Notes: generated by a model not told the origin, from the letters alone. 64,000 bases of DNA from Blastocatellia bacterium (GCA_035275065.1 DATENM010000039.1:124001-188000), one strand, 5' to 3'; shown: positions 13,901 through 24,224, numbered from the stretch's first letter. Made by a program: numbers and translations.

Positions 13901-14344
13901 ATGATCATCAACGAGTACGCCGGCTCGGGCGGCGACGCCTTGCCGTGGTACTTCCGCGAGGCGAAGATCGGGCCGCTGGTCGGCAAGCGCACCTGGGGCG
14001 GGCTGATCGGCATCTACGGCTATCCGACGCTGATGGATGGCGGCCAGGTGACCGCGCCGCGCGTGGCGTTCTACAACTTGAAGGGCGAGTGGGAAGTCGA
14101 GAATAGCGGCGTCGCGCCCGACCTCGACGTTGATCTCGACCCGAAGGCGTGGCGTGCCGGGCACGATTCGCAGCTCGAAAAAGCTGTCGAAGTCGTGATG
14201 GCGGCGCTCCGTCAGAACCCGCCGGCGAAGTATCGCAAGCCGGCGTACCCGAACTTCTACAGCGCCGCGGGCCGTGCCGCCGCGCCGACGCCGTCGGCGC
14301 GCGCCAGGGTGACGAAGCGCAAGCCCGCGGCGAAAGCCAACTAG
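10991..14344 (+). CDS. secreted tricorn-like S41 peptidase, paralogue 3
   Basis: An 1117-residue third paralogue; ATG 10991 follows AAGGAGA and opens a signal peptide (MKKAIFLVLLILGMASAALA). PD40 blades, then a much shorter charged linker (about 20 residues, against about 55 in paralogues 1 and 2), then the PDZ/S41 core. Catalytic equivalents are H757 (MSVGH), S979 (EYAGSGGD) and E1037 (WEVENSG). The C terminus ends in a basic Ala/Pro/Lys/Arg tail that the other two lack. Because its linker and tail differ, it is probably the most functionally distinct of the three. A strong terminator follows at 14453-14506. Confidence 0.92.
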   Translation: MKKAIFLVLLILGMASAALAQGDKPMLFRQPTLSQTHIVFVFAGDLWIVPRSGGSAERLTTGVGVEVTPIFSPDGSMIAFTGQYDGNLDVYVVPATGGVPKRLTYHPDPDVVTGWTPDGKQVAFLSPRNSDTFYNRLFTVPVDGGFPTQVPLPMVEQASYSPDGTRLAYMPLAPAFQQWKHYRGGRTTKIWLARLADSSVEEIPRSNSNDFDPMWVGDKVYFLSDRNGPITLYAFDTRTRRVTQAITNNGLDIKSAAAGPGAIVYEQFGSLHLYDLESGKAERVNIQLASDLPGVRPHYDKAAPRIMAAGISPTGVRAVFEARGEILTTPVEKGNARNLTNTPGVMERDPSWSPNGKWIAYFSDESGEYALHLRDQTGMGEVKKISFGSAASFYYSPIWSPDSKKIAFTDKRLNLWYLEIDKGTPVKVDTNTFDNPFAVLDPSWSPDSRWIAYTRQLKNRLCAAFIYSLDTGKSQQVTDGLSDVRYAVFDQSGKYLYFTASTNIGPTTGWLDMSSFSYQVTRSVYVAVLKKDQASPLAPESDEEKIQDDKKADGPPKPGAKKEPDPVRIDFDGIGQRILALPIPARSYADMRAGKAGMVFLLEEVPQVGAGGPPGNVLHRFDMEKRKFEKVIEGVGMFAVAANGEKILVGQGPPLPPGVPMIGYRFQVIPAAQPPKPGEGGVNTAEMEVYVDPKAEWKQMYHEAWRVQRDFFYDPNYHGLDLAATEKKYEPYLEGIAHRADLNYLFAEMLGNMSVGHHFTFGGDVPQAPQVRGGLLGCDYAIENGRYRFARIFNGENWNPGLRAPLTQPGVDVRQGEYLIAVNGRNLTASDDVYAAFEGTAGRQVVIKVGPNADGSGSREVTVVPVGNEGGLRNLAWIEGNRRKVAELSGGRAAYVYLPNTAGAGYTNFNRYYFSQIDKQAAVIDERFNGGGSAADYMIDYMKRTLMNKWATREGEDFVTPVGAIFGPKAMIINEYAGSGGDALPWYFREAKIGPLVGKRTWGGLIGIYGYPTLMDGGQVTAPRVAFYNLKGEWEVENSGVAPDLDVDLDPKAWRAGHDSQLEKAVEVVMAALRQNPPAKYRKPAYPNFYSAAGRAAAPTPSARARVTKRKPAAKAN

Positions 14345-14368
14345 AGCGGTTCTTAATTGTGGGTGCCG

Positions 14369-14426
14369 TGTAGCGCAATCTGTTAGATTGCGCGAGTCAC
14401 AGCGCAATCTAACAGATTGCGCTACA
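14369..14426. repeat. 58-bp double-dyad palindrome, copy 1
   Basis: The two 25-bp arms, beginning TGTAGCGCAATC, are perfect reverse complements separated by an 8-nt spacer, and each arm is itself a hairpin (GCGCAATCT, loop of 3, AGATTGCGC). It can therefore fold as one long stem or two small ones. It lies in the gap between convergent genes (tricorn 3 and the DUF4328 gene), as do copies 2 and 3. REP-like; no transposase gene of the REP-associated type is in the window. Confidence 0.85.
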
Positions 14427-14452
14427 CCCGATTGACTATCACTCTAAAGACA

Positions 14453-14506
14453 TCAGCCCCGCGCGATGATCTGTTTCAGCAATAACAGATCATCGCGCGG
14501 GGCTGA
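14453..14506 (+). terminator. strong intrinsic terminator after the tricorn genes
   Basis: A 23-bp perfect GC-rich stem (14453-14475 with 14484-14506), 8-nt loop, followed at once by ATTTTTAT. On the plus strand this is a classic Rho-independent terminator for the tricorn cluster. The minus strand lacks a comparable T run, so it should act mainly in one direction. Confidence 0.8.
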
Positions 14507-14542
14507 ATTTTTATGCAAACAGCAGAGCGCGGCGGGCGGCGC

Positions 14543-15286
14543 TCAAGCCTGCTGCGCGGACGGCAAGCCTTCGGGCGGCGCGGCGAGTGCCGCCAGCCGC
14601 CGCGCTCTTTCATCCTGCCGGTCGGTAATCTTCTTGACCACGATGATGCAGGCAATCGCCGTAATTATGGTTAACAGGTCGCTCGCCATATGGATCCAAG
14701 TGGCGATGATGTAGTCGTTAAGAATCTGCGCCTTGCTGTCCCAACTGTAAGCGATCCAGGCGACGATATTCGACAACAGCCACAATCCCCACCAGACCAC
14801 CACCAGCAGCGACTTCGAGGAACCGGCGACGAACGCATGCATGGGCCGGACGCCGACTGCGGTGACTGTCTCCGGGTCGCTCTCGCGCCAGATTTCCTGA
14901 AAGACCTGGAAGGGGCGGAAGAGGTTAAGGATGGGAATGAAGAAGTAGCCGACGACCCATCCAGGCGTCGTGTCGGGGTTAGCGCCGAGCGGGCGCAAGT
15001 TCTTGTACGCGCCATACAGCCACACCAGAAAAACGACCGCCGCGGCGACAAAGTTGACCAGCACGACGAGCTGCACGACCGCCTGGCGCGTGTCGTTTGC
15101 CAGCAACTGCGCGGGCGTCACATCGGTCAGCCCTTCCATGACTTTGTAGAGCAGATCGATCTGCATGAATTTCGATACGGCGGCGATCAAGTGGGTGACG
15201 ATATTGGCGGCAAGAAAGCCAATCGCCACGTAAGCGCGTGTGCGCAGCGGCTCATATGGCTCCACGACATCAGGCGGGTTCATCAT
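14543..15286 (-). CDS. DUF4328 family membrane protein
   Basis: A 247-residue integral membrane protein. ATG at 15286 is preceded by GAGGAG with good spacing; a second ATG follows immediately. Hydrophobic segments lie at about residues 20-40, 90-112, 125-140, 165-185 and 200-222. The central segment, with YGAYKNLRPLGA followed by TPGWVVGYFFIPILNL and then a PFQVFQEIW motif, is the hallmark of DUF4328, whose function is unknown. The gene stands alone and converges on the tricorn cluster, separated from it by the terminator. Confidence 0.8.
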   Translation of the reverse strand: MMNPPDVVEPYEPLRTRAYVAIGFLAANIVTHLIAAVSKFMQIDLLYKVMEGLTDVTPAQLLANDTRQAVVQLVVLVNFVAAAVVFLVWLYGAYKNLRPLGANPDTTPGWVVGYFFIPILNLFRPFQVFQEIWRESDPETVTAVGVRPMHAFVAGSSKSLLVVVWWGLWLLSNIVAWIAYSWDSKAQILNDYIIATWIHMASDLLTIITAIACIIVVKKITDRQDERARRLAALAAPPEGLPSAQQA

Positions 15287-15411
15287 CGGCGACTCCTCTG
15301 AATTCGGTCGGGCATCATCTTAACATCAACGCGGCGGGCCGCAATCATGAAACACGAAAGGCCGAGAGAACTGCTCCCCCGGCCTTTCGCGTTTCGACAA
15401 ACCCGTTTGGC

Positions 15412-15921
15412 TTACCACTCGCCCTGGCGGACGCGCCGCTTGATCTTGCGCTTGACCAGGTCGCGCTTGAGCGGGCTGAGGTAGTTGATAAACAGCTCGC
15501 CGTCCAGGTGATCGGTCTCGTGCGACACGCAGCGCGCCTCCAGGTCCATCACGTCGAGGGTGAATGGGCTGCCGTCAATGTCCTGGGCGTGGACGACGAC
15601 GCGCTTGGCGCGGGTCACCGGAAACGAGATGCCCGGAAAGCTCAAACAGCCTTCGTCGCCGGTCTGTTCGCCTTCTTCGATCTCGATGACCGGATTGATC
15701 AGGGCGATCTTGTGTGTGGTGTCTCTGCCGCTGCTGCAATCCATGACGAACAGCCGCTTGAGCAGTCCGACCTGCGGCGCGGCCAGCCCGACGCCCGGCG
15801 CGACATACATCGTTTCGAACATGTCGTCAACGAGCTTCTTCAGCTTCTCGTCGAACTCGGTGATTTCCTGGGCGCGCTGCTGCAACACCGGGTCGCCATA
15901 TTTCACAATCTCCAGTTTCAT
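15412..15921 (-). CDS. def: peptide deformylase
   Basis: A 169-residue metalloenzyme that removes the formyl group from the N-terminal methionine of nascent proteins in the cytoplasm. All three signature motifs are present: GVGLAAPQVG (43-52), EGCLSFPG (90-97, metal ligand C92) and HETDHLDG (134-141, ligands H134 and H138, catalytic E135). The length is normal. The start ATG overlaps the stop of the upstream membrane gene by one base (TAATG), so translation is probably coupled to it. Confidence 0.96.
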   Translation of the reverse strand: MKLEIVKYGDPVLQQRAQEITEFDEKLKKLVDDMFETMYVAPGVGLAAPQVGLLKRLFVMDCSSGRDTTHKIALINPVIEIEEGEQTGDEGCLSFPGISFPVTRAKRVVVHAQDIDGSPFTLDVMDLEARCVSHETDHLDGELFINYLSPLKRDLVKRKIKRRVRQGEW

Positions 15922-16259
15922 TATTCGCTTTTCATCTCCTTGTGTCGTTCGTCGGCCAGTCGCCGCTCGGCTATCTTTTCGCCGAGCATGTGATTGAGCA
16001 CCGCCGTGCGTGCCCGGTAGTGTGCCACTTCGCGCCATGCGACGCCGGCCAGCCCGATCAATATTATAGCAGCGCCAATTAAGCTGTGCGTAGCGTAACC
16101 CACGGCGAAGCCGACGAAGAAGATCGCCACCAGCGCCAGGTAATAGAAAATCCCGTGCGTGCGCGTCGCGTTGATCGAGCGGCGCAGCTCTGCGACCTCG
16201 CGGTCAAGCTCGTCGCGCCGCCGCGCCGCCTGCTCTCGTTCGTGCCCCGGTGAAAACAT
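15921..16259 (-). CDS. small coiled-coil and two-helix membrane protein, unknown function
   Basis: A 112-residue protein starting at ATG 16259. Residues 5-35 form a charged, probably coiled-coil segment (HEREQAARRRDELDREVAEL). Two transmembrane helices follow (about 42-62 and 65-82), then a basic/acidic tail. No domain is recognised. The stop overlaps the def start by one base. The start lies directly beside a mirrored TGACAAG array, which would form part of its 5' untranslated region; in-frame starts further upstream would translate that repeat and are therefore disfavoured. Confidence 0.65.
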   Translation of the reverse strand: MFSPGHEREQAARRRDELDREVAELRRSINATRTHGIFYYLALVAIFFVGFAVGYATHSLIGAAIILIGLAGVAWREVAHYRARTAVLNHMLGEKIAERRLADERHKEMKSE

Positions 16260-16266
16260 AGCGGAT

Positions 16267-16363
16267 AGTGACAAGTGACAAGTGACAAGTGACAAGAGGT
16301 GACAAGTGAAGAAGCAAAGGCTCGCCTCTGGTTACTTCTTGTCACTTGTCACTCGTCACCTCC
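16267..16363. repeat. mirrored 7-mer array (unit TGACAAG)
   Basis: Four consecutive TGACAAG-type units plus one more after an interruption (16267-16314), a short spacer, then the reverse complement CTTGTCACTTGTCAC (about 16336-16363), ending beside the aroC stop codon. The gap is between same-strand genes. The arms could form a long hairpin in the transcript. It shares its layout, but not its unit, with other arrays in this window. Confidence 0.85.
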
Positions 16364-17539
16364 TCAGTATCGTTTCATCTGTTCGCAGTAGCTGTCGAAG
16401 TTGCGGCGCATCTCGCCGAGGCTGTCGCCGCCGAATTTTTCGCGCGCCGCGTCGGCCAGGACCATCGCCACCATCGCTTCGCCGATGACCCCTGCCGCCG
16501 GCACCGCGACAATGTCCGAGCGCTCGAAGGCCGCCGCCGATTCTTCTTTGTTGATCACATCGACGCTCGCCAGCGGGCGGCGCAGCGTCGAGATCGGTTT
16601 CAAGTGGCCGCGCACGCGAACCTCTTCGCCGTTGGTGATGCCGCCTTCGATGCCGCCGGCGCGATTCGTCGAGCGCGTAAAGCGCCGCTCGCCGGCATTA
16701 TAGCCGATTTCGTCATGCACCTGCGACCCGCGCAGCCGGCTGACCTCGAAGCCTGCGCCGATCTCGACCGCCTTCACTGCGTGGATGCACATGATGGCTT
16801 GCGCCAACCGGCCATCGAGCTTGCTCGACCATTGAATGTGCGAGCCGAGCCCTGCGACTGCGCCGCGCGCCACGACTTCAAAGATGCCGCCGAGCGTGTC
16901 CTTTGCTTCTTTGGTCGCATCGATCAGCGCCAGCATGCGCGCCTCGGCCTGCCTGTCGGCGCAGCGCACCCGGGTATCATCGCGGATGGCAACGATCTCT
17001 TCCCATGTCGCCTGGACAGGCTCATCCGGCACGCCGCCGATCATTGCCGTGTGGCTTGCGATCTCGACGCCAAGCTCTTTCAGCAGCAGCCTGGCAAAAG
17101 CGCCGGCGGCGACGCGCGCCGCGGTCTCGCGGGCGCTGGCGCGTTCGAGAATATCGCGCAGGTCGTGGGTGTCGTACTTTAAGCCGCCGGCGAGATCGGT
17201 GTGGCCGGGACGCGGGCGAGTGACGCGCCGCGCGCGCTTCTCTTCTGTAAAGTCGCGCGGCTCGACGTTCATCACGTCCACCCAGTGCTCGAAGTCGCGG
17301 TTGCGGATCATAAAGGCCACAGGCGAGCCGAGCGTCGCGCCGTGGCGCACGCCTGCGAGGATTTCGACCTCGTCGCTTTCGATCTTCATGCGCCCGCCGC
17401 GCCCATAGCCCTGTTGTCGCCGCCAGAGCTCGTGATTGATGAACGACAGGTCAACCGGCAGGCCGGCGGGCAAGCCTTCGACGATGGCCACCAGACCCTT
17501 GCCGTGCGATTCGCCCGCCGTGGTGAAAGTAAAATGCAT
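16364..17539 (-). CDS. aroC: chorismate synthase
   Basis: A 391-residue enzyme that converts EPSP to chorismate with reduced FMN, the last step of the shikimate pathway. ATG 17539 gives the canonical N terminus [16 protein letters not shown]. Conserved blocks follow in order: [12 protein letters not shown], a [13 protein letters not shown] block, [50 protein letters not shown] and [11 protein letters not shown]. Length is normal for the family. No other shikimate gene is nearby. Confidence 0.97.
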   Translation of the reverse strand: MHFTFTTAGESHGKGLVAIVEGLPAGLPVDLSFINHELWRRQQGYGRGGRMKIESDEVEILAGVRHGATLGSPVAFMIRNRDFEHWVDVMNVEPRDFTEEKRARRVTRPRPGHTDLAGGLKYDTHDLRDILERASARETAARVAAGAFARLLLKELGVEIASHTAMIGGVPDEPVQATWEEIVAIRDDTRVRCADRQAEARMLALIDATKEAKDTLGGIFEVVARGAVAGLGSHIQWSSKLDGRLAQAIMCIHAVKAVEIGAGFEVSRLRGSQVHDEIGYNAGERRFTRSTNRAGGIEGGITNGEEVRVRGHLKPISTLRRPLASVDVINKEESAAAFERSDIVAVPAAGVIGEAMVAMVLADAAREKFGGDSLGEMRRNFDSYCEQMKRY

Positions 17540-17824
17540 AGCTATCTCGTCTCTATTGATCGTCAGAGCGATTCTAGCCCGCGCCCTGCCGGTTCTCAAG
17601 ACAAGCGGCGTTGTAACTGAAGCGTTCACCGCGCCAGTGTGATTTACATACGCCGTGCCTGTGATCATTCGCGCTCGCCGCGCTATACGGCGCGCTTTGC
17701 AGGGCCGGCAAACGGCACGCTCATTGCGAACTTGAGTGTTTTAATGACTCGCCGTGTGGCATTGCCACGCCGCGCTGTCACCGTTCGATGACAATTCACA
17801 TTCCGACGAGCAAGGGGGAACGTC

Positions 17825-18700
17825 ATGAAAACCATCACACGCATTGTTGCCATTGCTGTCCTGATGCTTGTAGCCGGATTGGCTAATGTAGCGCAGGCGC
17901 AGCATCCATACCGCCTCAGTGAAGGCGACCTGAAAGGGTTGATCAGCCGCCTGGAGCGCGACAGCGATCAGTTTCGCAAGAGTCTCGACAGCTCGCTCGA
18001 CCACAGCCGCCTCGACGGCTCGCGCGCCGAAGACCGCATCAACGATTTCGTCAAAGGGTTCGAAGAAGCGACCGACCGCCTGAAAGATCGCTTTGATGAC
18101 AACAACTCGGCGAGCGCTACGGTGCAAGAAGTCCTCGACCGCGCCGCCGTCATTGACCGTTTTATCGCTAACCACCGAGTGACCGGGCGCGCTTATGATG
18201 ACTGGATGCGCGTGCGCGCCGACCTCGATGAGCTGGCGTCGACTTACACCGTTGCCTGGAAATGGCCGGTCATCGAAGTGACCGTCGTCCCCTCGGATAC
18301 GGTGGTCACGGATGCGGTTGTTGTCGAGCGCCACGCGCGCCGCATCAATGACAGCGACGTGAAGAACATCATCAGCCGCATTGACGCGCAGGCCGAGCAT
18401 TTCCGCCATTCGCTGCATGACGCGTTGAACCATTCGCACTTCAATCACACGAGCGCCGAAGACGACATCAATGCCTTCGTCAAGAACTTTGAGCGGGCGA
18501 CCGACCGGCTCAAAGATCATTTTGGCAAACATAACGCTGCCGCCGCCGACGCTGAAGAAGTGATGCACCGCGCCGCCAGCATTGACGCCTTCATGCGCGC
18601 CCACGAGATGAGCCCGCGGGCGCAGGACGACTGGCAGGCGTTGCGCCGCAACCTTGACGAGCTGGCGCTGGCCTACAGCGTCGAATGGCGCTGGGACTAA
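17825..18700 (+). CDS. secreted helical protein with an internal duplication
   Basis: A 291-residue exported protein (signal peptide to about residue 26, ending AQAQ) with AAGGGGGA before ATG 17825. It consists of two tandem copies of a roughly 115-residue domain (about 30-145 and 165-290). Each contains I(S/N)R(L/I) followed by F(R/H)xSL, a FVK(G/N)FExATDRLKD(R/H)F motif, DRAAxID and a DELAxxYxVxWxW end. A short Val/Thr-rich linker separates them. The domain looks all-helical; I do not recognise its function. The next gene, for a SYLF protein, starts 29 bp later, so both are probably co-transcribed envelope proteins. Confidence 0.75.
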   Translation: MKTITRIVAIAVLMLVAGLANVAQAQHPYRLSEGDLKGLISRLERDSDQFRKSLDSSLDHSRLDGSRAEDRINDFVKGFEEATDRLKDRFDDNNSASATVQEVLDRAAVIDRFIANHRVTGRAYDDWMRVRADLDELASTYTVAWKWPVIEVTVVPSDTVVTDAVVVERHARRINDSDVKNIISRIDAQAEHFRHSLHDALNHSHFNHTSAEDDINAFVKNFERATDRLKDHFGKHNAAAADAEEVMHRAASIDAFMRAHEMSPRAQDDWQALRRNLDELALAYSVEWRWD

Positions 18701-18729
18701 TTTTCAATCAAACGACAAGGAGGGAGATT

Positions 18730-19446
18730 ATGAAGATAGAGGGAATCAGGAGCATGGCGCTGGCGCTTTGCCTGACGCTGATTGGCAGCGTCGCGGCGCT
18801 GGCTGACGATAAAGACAAAGGCCCGGTGGGCGAGTCGGCGAAGGCCGCCGCGGCGTTTCGCGAAATCATGGGCGCGCCCGACAAGGCCATCCCGCACGAA
18901 GTTCTCGACGCGGCTGAATGCATCGCCGTCTTCCCGGGCGCGAAGAAAGGCGCTTTCGTCGTCGGCGTGCAGAAGGGCGACGGCGTCGTCAGTTGCCGCA
19001 CCGGCAGTGGCTGGAGCGCGCCAGTCTTTCTCGACATGGAAGGCGGCAGCTTTGGCCCGCAGATCGGCGGCCAGTCTACGGATTATGTGCTGCTCTTCAT
19101 GAATTCGAAGGGCGCTGATCGTTTGCTGCAAAACAAATTCGAGATCGGCGGCGAAGCCTCTGTGGCGGCTGGCCCTGTGGGTCGTTCAGCCTCGGCTTCG
19201 ACCGATTGGAAGCTGAACGCCGAGATTCTATCGTACTCACGCAGCAAAGGCGCGTTCATCGGCGCGGCGCTCAAGGGCGTGAAGATTTCCGTTGACGACA
19301 GCGATATGCGCAAAGTCTACGGCAGCAGCGCGACCGCGCAGGCGCTGCTGCGTGAAAACAAATTCGAGGCGACGCCAGCGGCGCGCGCCTTCCCGAACAC
19401 GCTGGAACAGTTCTCCGCCGCGCAGGCGACCAGCAAACAGCCTTAG
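18730..19446 (+). CDS. SYLF (Ysc84/BPSL1445) domain lipid-binding protein, secreted
   Basis: A 238-residue exported protein; ATG 18730 follows AAGGAGGGAGA. The signal peptide covers about residues 1-27. The remainder is the SYLF domain: CIAVFPGAKKGAFVVGVQKGDG, the SGWSAPVF block, GPQIGGQSTDYVLLFMN and SYSRSKGAFIGAALKG. In other organisms SYLF proteins bind phosphoinositides or other membrane lipids; the bacterial role is unclear. It follows the duplicated secreted protein in a likely two-gene operon. Confidence 0.88.
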   Translation: MKIEGIRSMALALCLTLIGSVAALADDKDKGPVGESAKAAAAFREIMGAPDKAIPHEVLDAAECIAVFPGAKKGAFVVGVQKGDGVVSCRTGSGWSAPVFLDMEGGSFGPQIGGQSTDYVLLFMNSKGADRLLQNKFEIGGEASVAAGPVGRSASASTDWKLNAEILSYSRSKGAFIGAALKGVKISVDDSDMRKVYGSSATAQALLRENKFEATPAARAFPNTLEQFSAAQATSKQP

Positions 19447-19480
19447 GCAAGTCGGATTGGGTGATTGAGCTGAAGCCGCA

Positions 19481-19527
19481 GCGGCCACGGATGGCGTGCA
19501 TCACTGATGCGCTTCATCCGTGGCCGC
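19481..19527. terminator. hairpin between convergent SYLF gene and uvrB
   Basis: A 13-bp perfect stem (GCGGCCACGGATG at 19481-19493 with 19515-19527) enclosing a second imperfect stem, followed on the plus strand by a T-rich stretch (GTTTGTGGTTTT). It lies 35 bp after the SYLF stop and 24 bp from the uvrB stop, so a shared terminator for both genes is the simplest reading. Confidence 0.6.
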
Positions 19528-19550
19528 GTTCGCGTTTGTGGTTTTGCCGC

Positions 19551-21536
<1,986 letters not shown>

Positions 21537-21711
21537 TGTTCCTCTTGCCCGGTTGTAAATCAGTCTTTGGACGGAAAAGAAAATTATACCCGCGGGCGGC
21601 GCGCGCCGGCAAACAGCGGCCCGGCGTCGGTAGTTTTTGTAACAAAAATCGCGAAAAAAGAGTTGCGCCGGCGTTAGAAAAATCCGCAGTTGATTGACTG
21701 GCGCCGACCGC

Positions 21712-21740
21712 TTGACTTTGCATGGGCGCATGCCGATAAT
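21712..21740 (+). promoter_or_regulatory. sigma-70-type promoter for purC
   Basis: TTGACT (21712-21717), a 17-bp spacer and GATAAT (21735-21740) closely match the vegetative -35/-10 consensus and lie about 80 bp before the purC start, in the divergent uvrB-purC gap. Sequence match only. Confidence 0.55.
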
Positions 21741-21821
21741 GCCGATTGCCATCACACTGCCTTTAGTCATCGCGTGTGGATTTCCGCAGCAGTTGACAGC
21801 ACAAAACCGAACAGGCGAGGA

Positions 21822-22724
21822 GTGACCATCAACCCGATCACAGAGACCAGCCTACCCGACTTGACGCTTTTCCGGCGCGGCAAAGTGCGCGATATCTATG
21901 CGGTCGAAGACCGGTTGTTAATTGTTGCGACCGACCGCCTGTCGGCCTTTGACGTGGTGCTGCCGAACCCGATCCCGATGAAAGGCGTCGTGCTAACGCA
22001 GCTCTCACTATTCTGGTTCGACTATCTGAAGGGAATCGTCGCCAATCACCTGATCTCGGCGCGCGTCGAAGACTATCCCGCGCCGCTCGCGGGGTTTCGC
22101 GAGCCGCTTGCGGGGCGCTCGATGCTGGTTCATCGCGCCGAGGTCTTTCCCGTCGAATGCGTGGCGCGCGGCTACCTCGCCGGGTCGGGCTGGAAGGATT
22201 ACCAGCAGAGCGGCGCGGTCTGTGGCATCAAGCTGCCGCCGGGCCTGAAAGAATCCGCCCAGTTGCCGGAGCCGATCTTTACCCCGGCGACCAAAGCCGA
22301 ATCGGGCCACGATCTGAATATCAGTGAGCGCGAAACCGCGAACCTGATTGGCGAAGAGGCGACCGCGAAGCTCAAGGCGCTGACGCTCGACATCTACGCG
22401 CGCGCTTCATCGTATGCCGCCGAGCGCGGCATCATCATTGCCGACACCAAGTTTGAGTTTGGCGTCAAAGACGGCGAAGTCATCCTGGTTGACGAGGCGC
22501 TGACGCCTGACTCGTCGCGCTTCTGGCCGGCGGCGCGCTACGAGCCCGGTCACAGCCAGCCGTCGTTTGATAAGCAGTTCGTGCGCGATTACCTGGAGAC
22601 GCTCGACTGGAACAAGCAGCCGCCTGGGCCTGTGCTGCCCGACGAAGTCGTCGCCCGCACGCGCGACAAGTACCTGGAAGCGTACCGGCTGCTGACCGGG
22701 CACGAGCTGGCGCAATCCGCATGA
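21822..22724 (+). CDS. purC: SAICAR synthetase (phosphoribosylaminoimidazole-succinocarboxamide synthase)
   Basis: A 300-residue enzyme that joins aspartate to CAIR with ATP in purine synthesis. GTG 21822 is preferred because it follows AGGCGAGGA and starts the typical [12 protein letters not shown] end; upstream codons in frame lack a ribosome site. Motifs are [46 protein letters not shown] and DTKFEFGV with [14 protein letters not shown]. This is the longer PurC subtype. It overlaps the following cvpA start by 4 bp (ATGA). Confidence 0.96.
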   Translation: MTINPITETSLPDLTLFRRGKVRDIYAVEDRLLIVATDRLSAFDVVLPNPIPMKGVVLTQLSLFWFDYLKGIVANHLISARVEDYPAPLAGFREPLAGRSMLVHRAEVFPVECVARGYLAGSGWKDYQQSGAVCGIKLPPGLKESAQLPEPIFTPATKAESGHDLNISERETANLIGEEATAKLKALTLDIYARASSYAAERGIIIADTKFEFGVKDGEVILVDEALTPDSSRFWPAARYEPGHSQPSFDKQFVRDYLETLDWNKQPPGPVLPDEVVARTRDKYLEAYRLLTGHELAQSA

Positions 22725-23245
22725 CGGTTCTCGATTATTTCGTTTTGATCGTTGTCGTCGCGTCGGTCATCTGGGGGGCGAGTCGCGGAATTATCAAAGG
22801 CATACTCTCGGTGGTCTCGGCGGTTTTCGGGGTGATTCTTGCGGCGCAACTTTATCCGCTGGCGGCGCCGCTGTTCGCGCTCTTTACAGAGTCGCCGCGC
22901 CTGGCGAACCTGCTCGGCTTCATCAGTCTCTTTTTGTTGGTGCTGATCGGCGGCAGCTTGCTGGCGCGATGGCTGCGCGGCGGGCTGAAGCGGGCACGGC
23001 TGGGATGGCTCGACACCGGGCTGGGCGCGGTTTTCGGCCTTGTGCGCGGCTGGCTGATCTGCTCAGTGATTTATCTCGCATTGACGGCTTTCCCCGTCAA
23101 GCTGGAAGCGGTCGGGCGAGCGAGCTTCGCGCCTTTGCTTCTCGAAGGCACGCGGGTGATCGCTTACCTGACGTCTAGTGATCTGCGCCGGCGCTTTCTT
23201 GACGGTTATGCCGTGGTTCAAGCGTTATGGGGACAACATGGGTGA
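22721..23245 (+). CDS. cvpA: CvpA family membrane protein
   Basis: A 174-residue inner-membrane protein with four predicted helices (about 5-28, 30-50, 65-88, 105-128). The N terminus, DYFVLIVVVASVIWGASRGIIKG, is the CvpA/colicin V production family signature. CvpA genes often lie beside purine genes, and here the start overlaps the purC stop by 4 bp, indicating coupled translation. The molecular function is not established; envelope homeostasis has been proposed in enterobacteria. Confidence 0.85.
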   Translation: MTVLDYFVLIVVVASVIWGASRGIIKGILSVVSAVFGVILAAQLYPLAAPLFALFTESPRLANLLGFISLFLLVLIGGSLLARWLRGGLKRARLGWLDTGLGAVFGLVRGWLICSVIYLALTAFPVKLEAVGRASFAPLLLEGTRVIAYLTSSDLRRRFLDGYAVVQALWGQHG

Positions 23246-23283
23246 CAGGCCGCAAAAGCAAATGACGAATAAGAATAAACAAG

Positions 23284-23299
23284 TAGAGCGCTCGCTCTA
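23284..23299. promoter_or_regulatory. 16-bp palindrome upstream of the HTH_8 gene
   Basis: TAGAGCG and CGCTCTA separated by two bases, ending a few bases before the ribosome site (GAAGGAG) of the small HTH gene at 23320. Its position suits an operator, perhaps autoregulatory, or a short RNA hairpin affecting translation. Inference from symmetry and position only. Confidence 0.35.
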
Positions 23300-23319
23300 G
23301 CGCCGAAGGAGAATTAACG

Positions 23320-23592
23320 ATGAAAAGCAGGCTCGAGGCACTGGTCGCCGAGATGGTCGAACGCGGCATTTTGTTCGAAGACGCCGTCGCCGAATTCGAG
23401 AAGCACTTTATCTTATCGGTGCTGAAACGCACGAATGGCAATCTCTCGAAAGCCGCCGAAGAGCTGCGCATCCACCGCAACACGCTGTCAAAGAAAGTCG
23501 AGAAGTTTTACCAGAACGGCCACATGATCGGCGCGCGCCACCGCCGCCCGCGCGTCCGTGCGGCAGCCGTCGCCGCACGCGGCAAAAAATAA
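23320..23592 (+). CDS. stand-alone Fis-type HTH_8 DNA-binding protein
   Basis: A 90-residue protein with a strong ribosome site (GAAGGAG) before ATG 23320. Residues about 22-64 match the Fis/NtrC C-terminal helix-turn-helix: FEKHFILSVLKRTNGNLSKA followed by AEELRIHRNTLSKKVEKF. There is no receiver or AAA+ domain, so it is not a sigma-54 activator. The basic tail (RHRRPRVRAAAVAARGKK) may add non-specific DNA contact. It follows purC-cvpA by 74 bp on the same strand. Targets are unknown; a local regulator or nucleoid-type role is possible. Confidence 0.8.
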   Translation: MKSRLEALVAEMVERGILFEDAVAEFEKHFILSVLKRTNGNLSKAAEELRIHRNTLSKKVEKFYQNGHMIGARHRRPRVRAAAVAARGKK

Positions 23593-23612
23593 TCGCCCCC
23601 CTGTTCCCCCGT

Positions 23613-24155
23613 TCAATGATCGTTTGCCGCCCCGGTTGCTGTCGTTGCCTGGCGCTTCAGAATCTCTTGAATATCGGCTTCGATCTTCGCCGCCTTGCGG
23701 GCGCTGGTGCCGATGTACTTGCTGTAAATCTTCATGTCGCCGGTGACCACATAGGTGGTCGGGAAGCCGATGACGTTGAGGTCATAGGTCTGGTCGTCAT
23801 CGCCGAGCAGCACCGTGTATTTCATATTACGCTTGGCAACAAACGGTTTCACTTCCTTGGCGTCGCCTGAGGCCATCGTCACGCCGATCACCTTTAATCC
23901 CTTGTCGCCGTACTTCGCCTGCAACTGGTTCCACACCGGAATCTCCAGCAGACATGGGCCGCACCAGGTCGCCCAGAAATCGAAGACGTAGACACTGCCT
24001 TTCAGCGAGTCGGCCTTCACCGGCTTGCCGTCGAAATCCACCAGATGAACTTCGGGCAGCGCCTTCAAGGGCTCGGTGCCGGCGGCGTTCTGCGCGCTTG
24101 AAAGCGCGGGCGCAGTCAGGGCAAGGGCCAGGGCCAGGACGATCAAAAGTTTCAT
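23613..24155 (-). CDS. TlpA/ResA-like periplasmic thioredoxin
   Basis: A 180-residue exported thiol-disulfide oxidoreductase. GGAGGTCG precedes ATG 24155; the signal peptide ends near residue 21 (LSSAQ). The thioredoxin fold carries the active site FWATWCGPC (about residues 64-72) and the cis-Pro region GFPTTYVV. Members of this family reduce disulfides in the periplasm, often for cytochrome c maturation or metallocentre assembly. Multihaem cytochromes are encoded 26 kb away, but no direct link is visible here. Confidence 0.87.
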   Translation of the reverse strand: MKLLIVLALALALTAPALSSAQNAAGTEPLKALPEVHLVDFDGKPVKADSLKGSVYVFDFWATWCGPCLLEIPVWNQLQAKYGDKGLKVIGVTMASGDAKEVKPFVAKRNMKYTVLLGDDDQTYDLNVIGFPTTYVVTGDMKIYSKYIGTSARKAAKIEADIQEILKRQATTATGAANDH

Positions 24156-24224
24156 AGCGACCTCCGAGGGAATGTTGCCGTGACGCGGGCGTCACTCCTA
24201 TGATTGTAGCCGACCGATGGCAGC

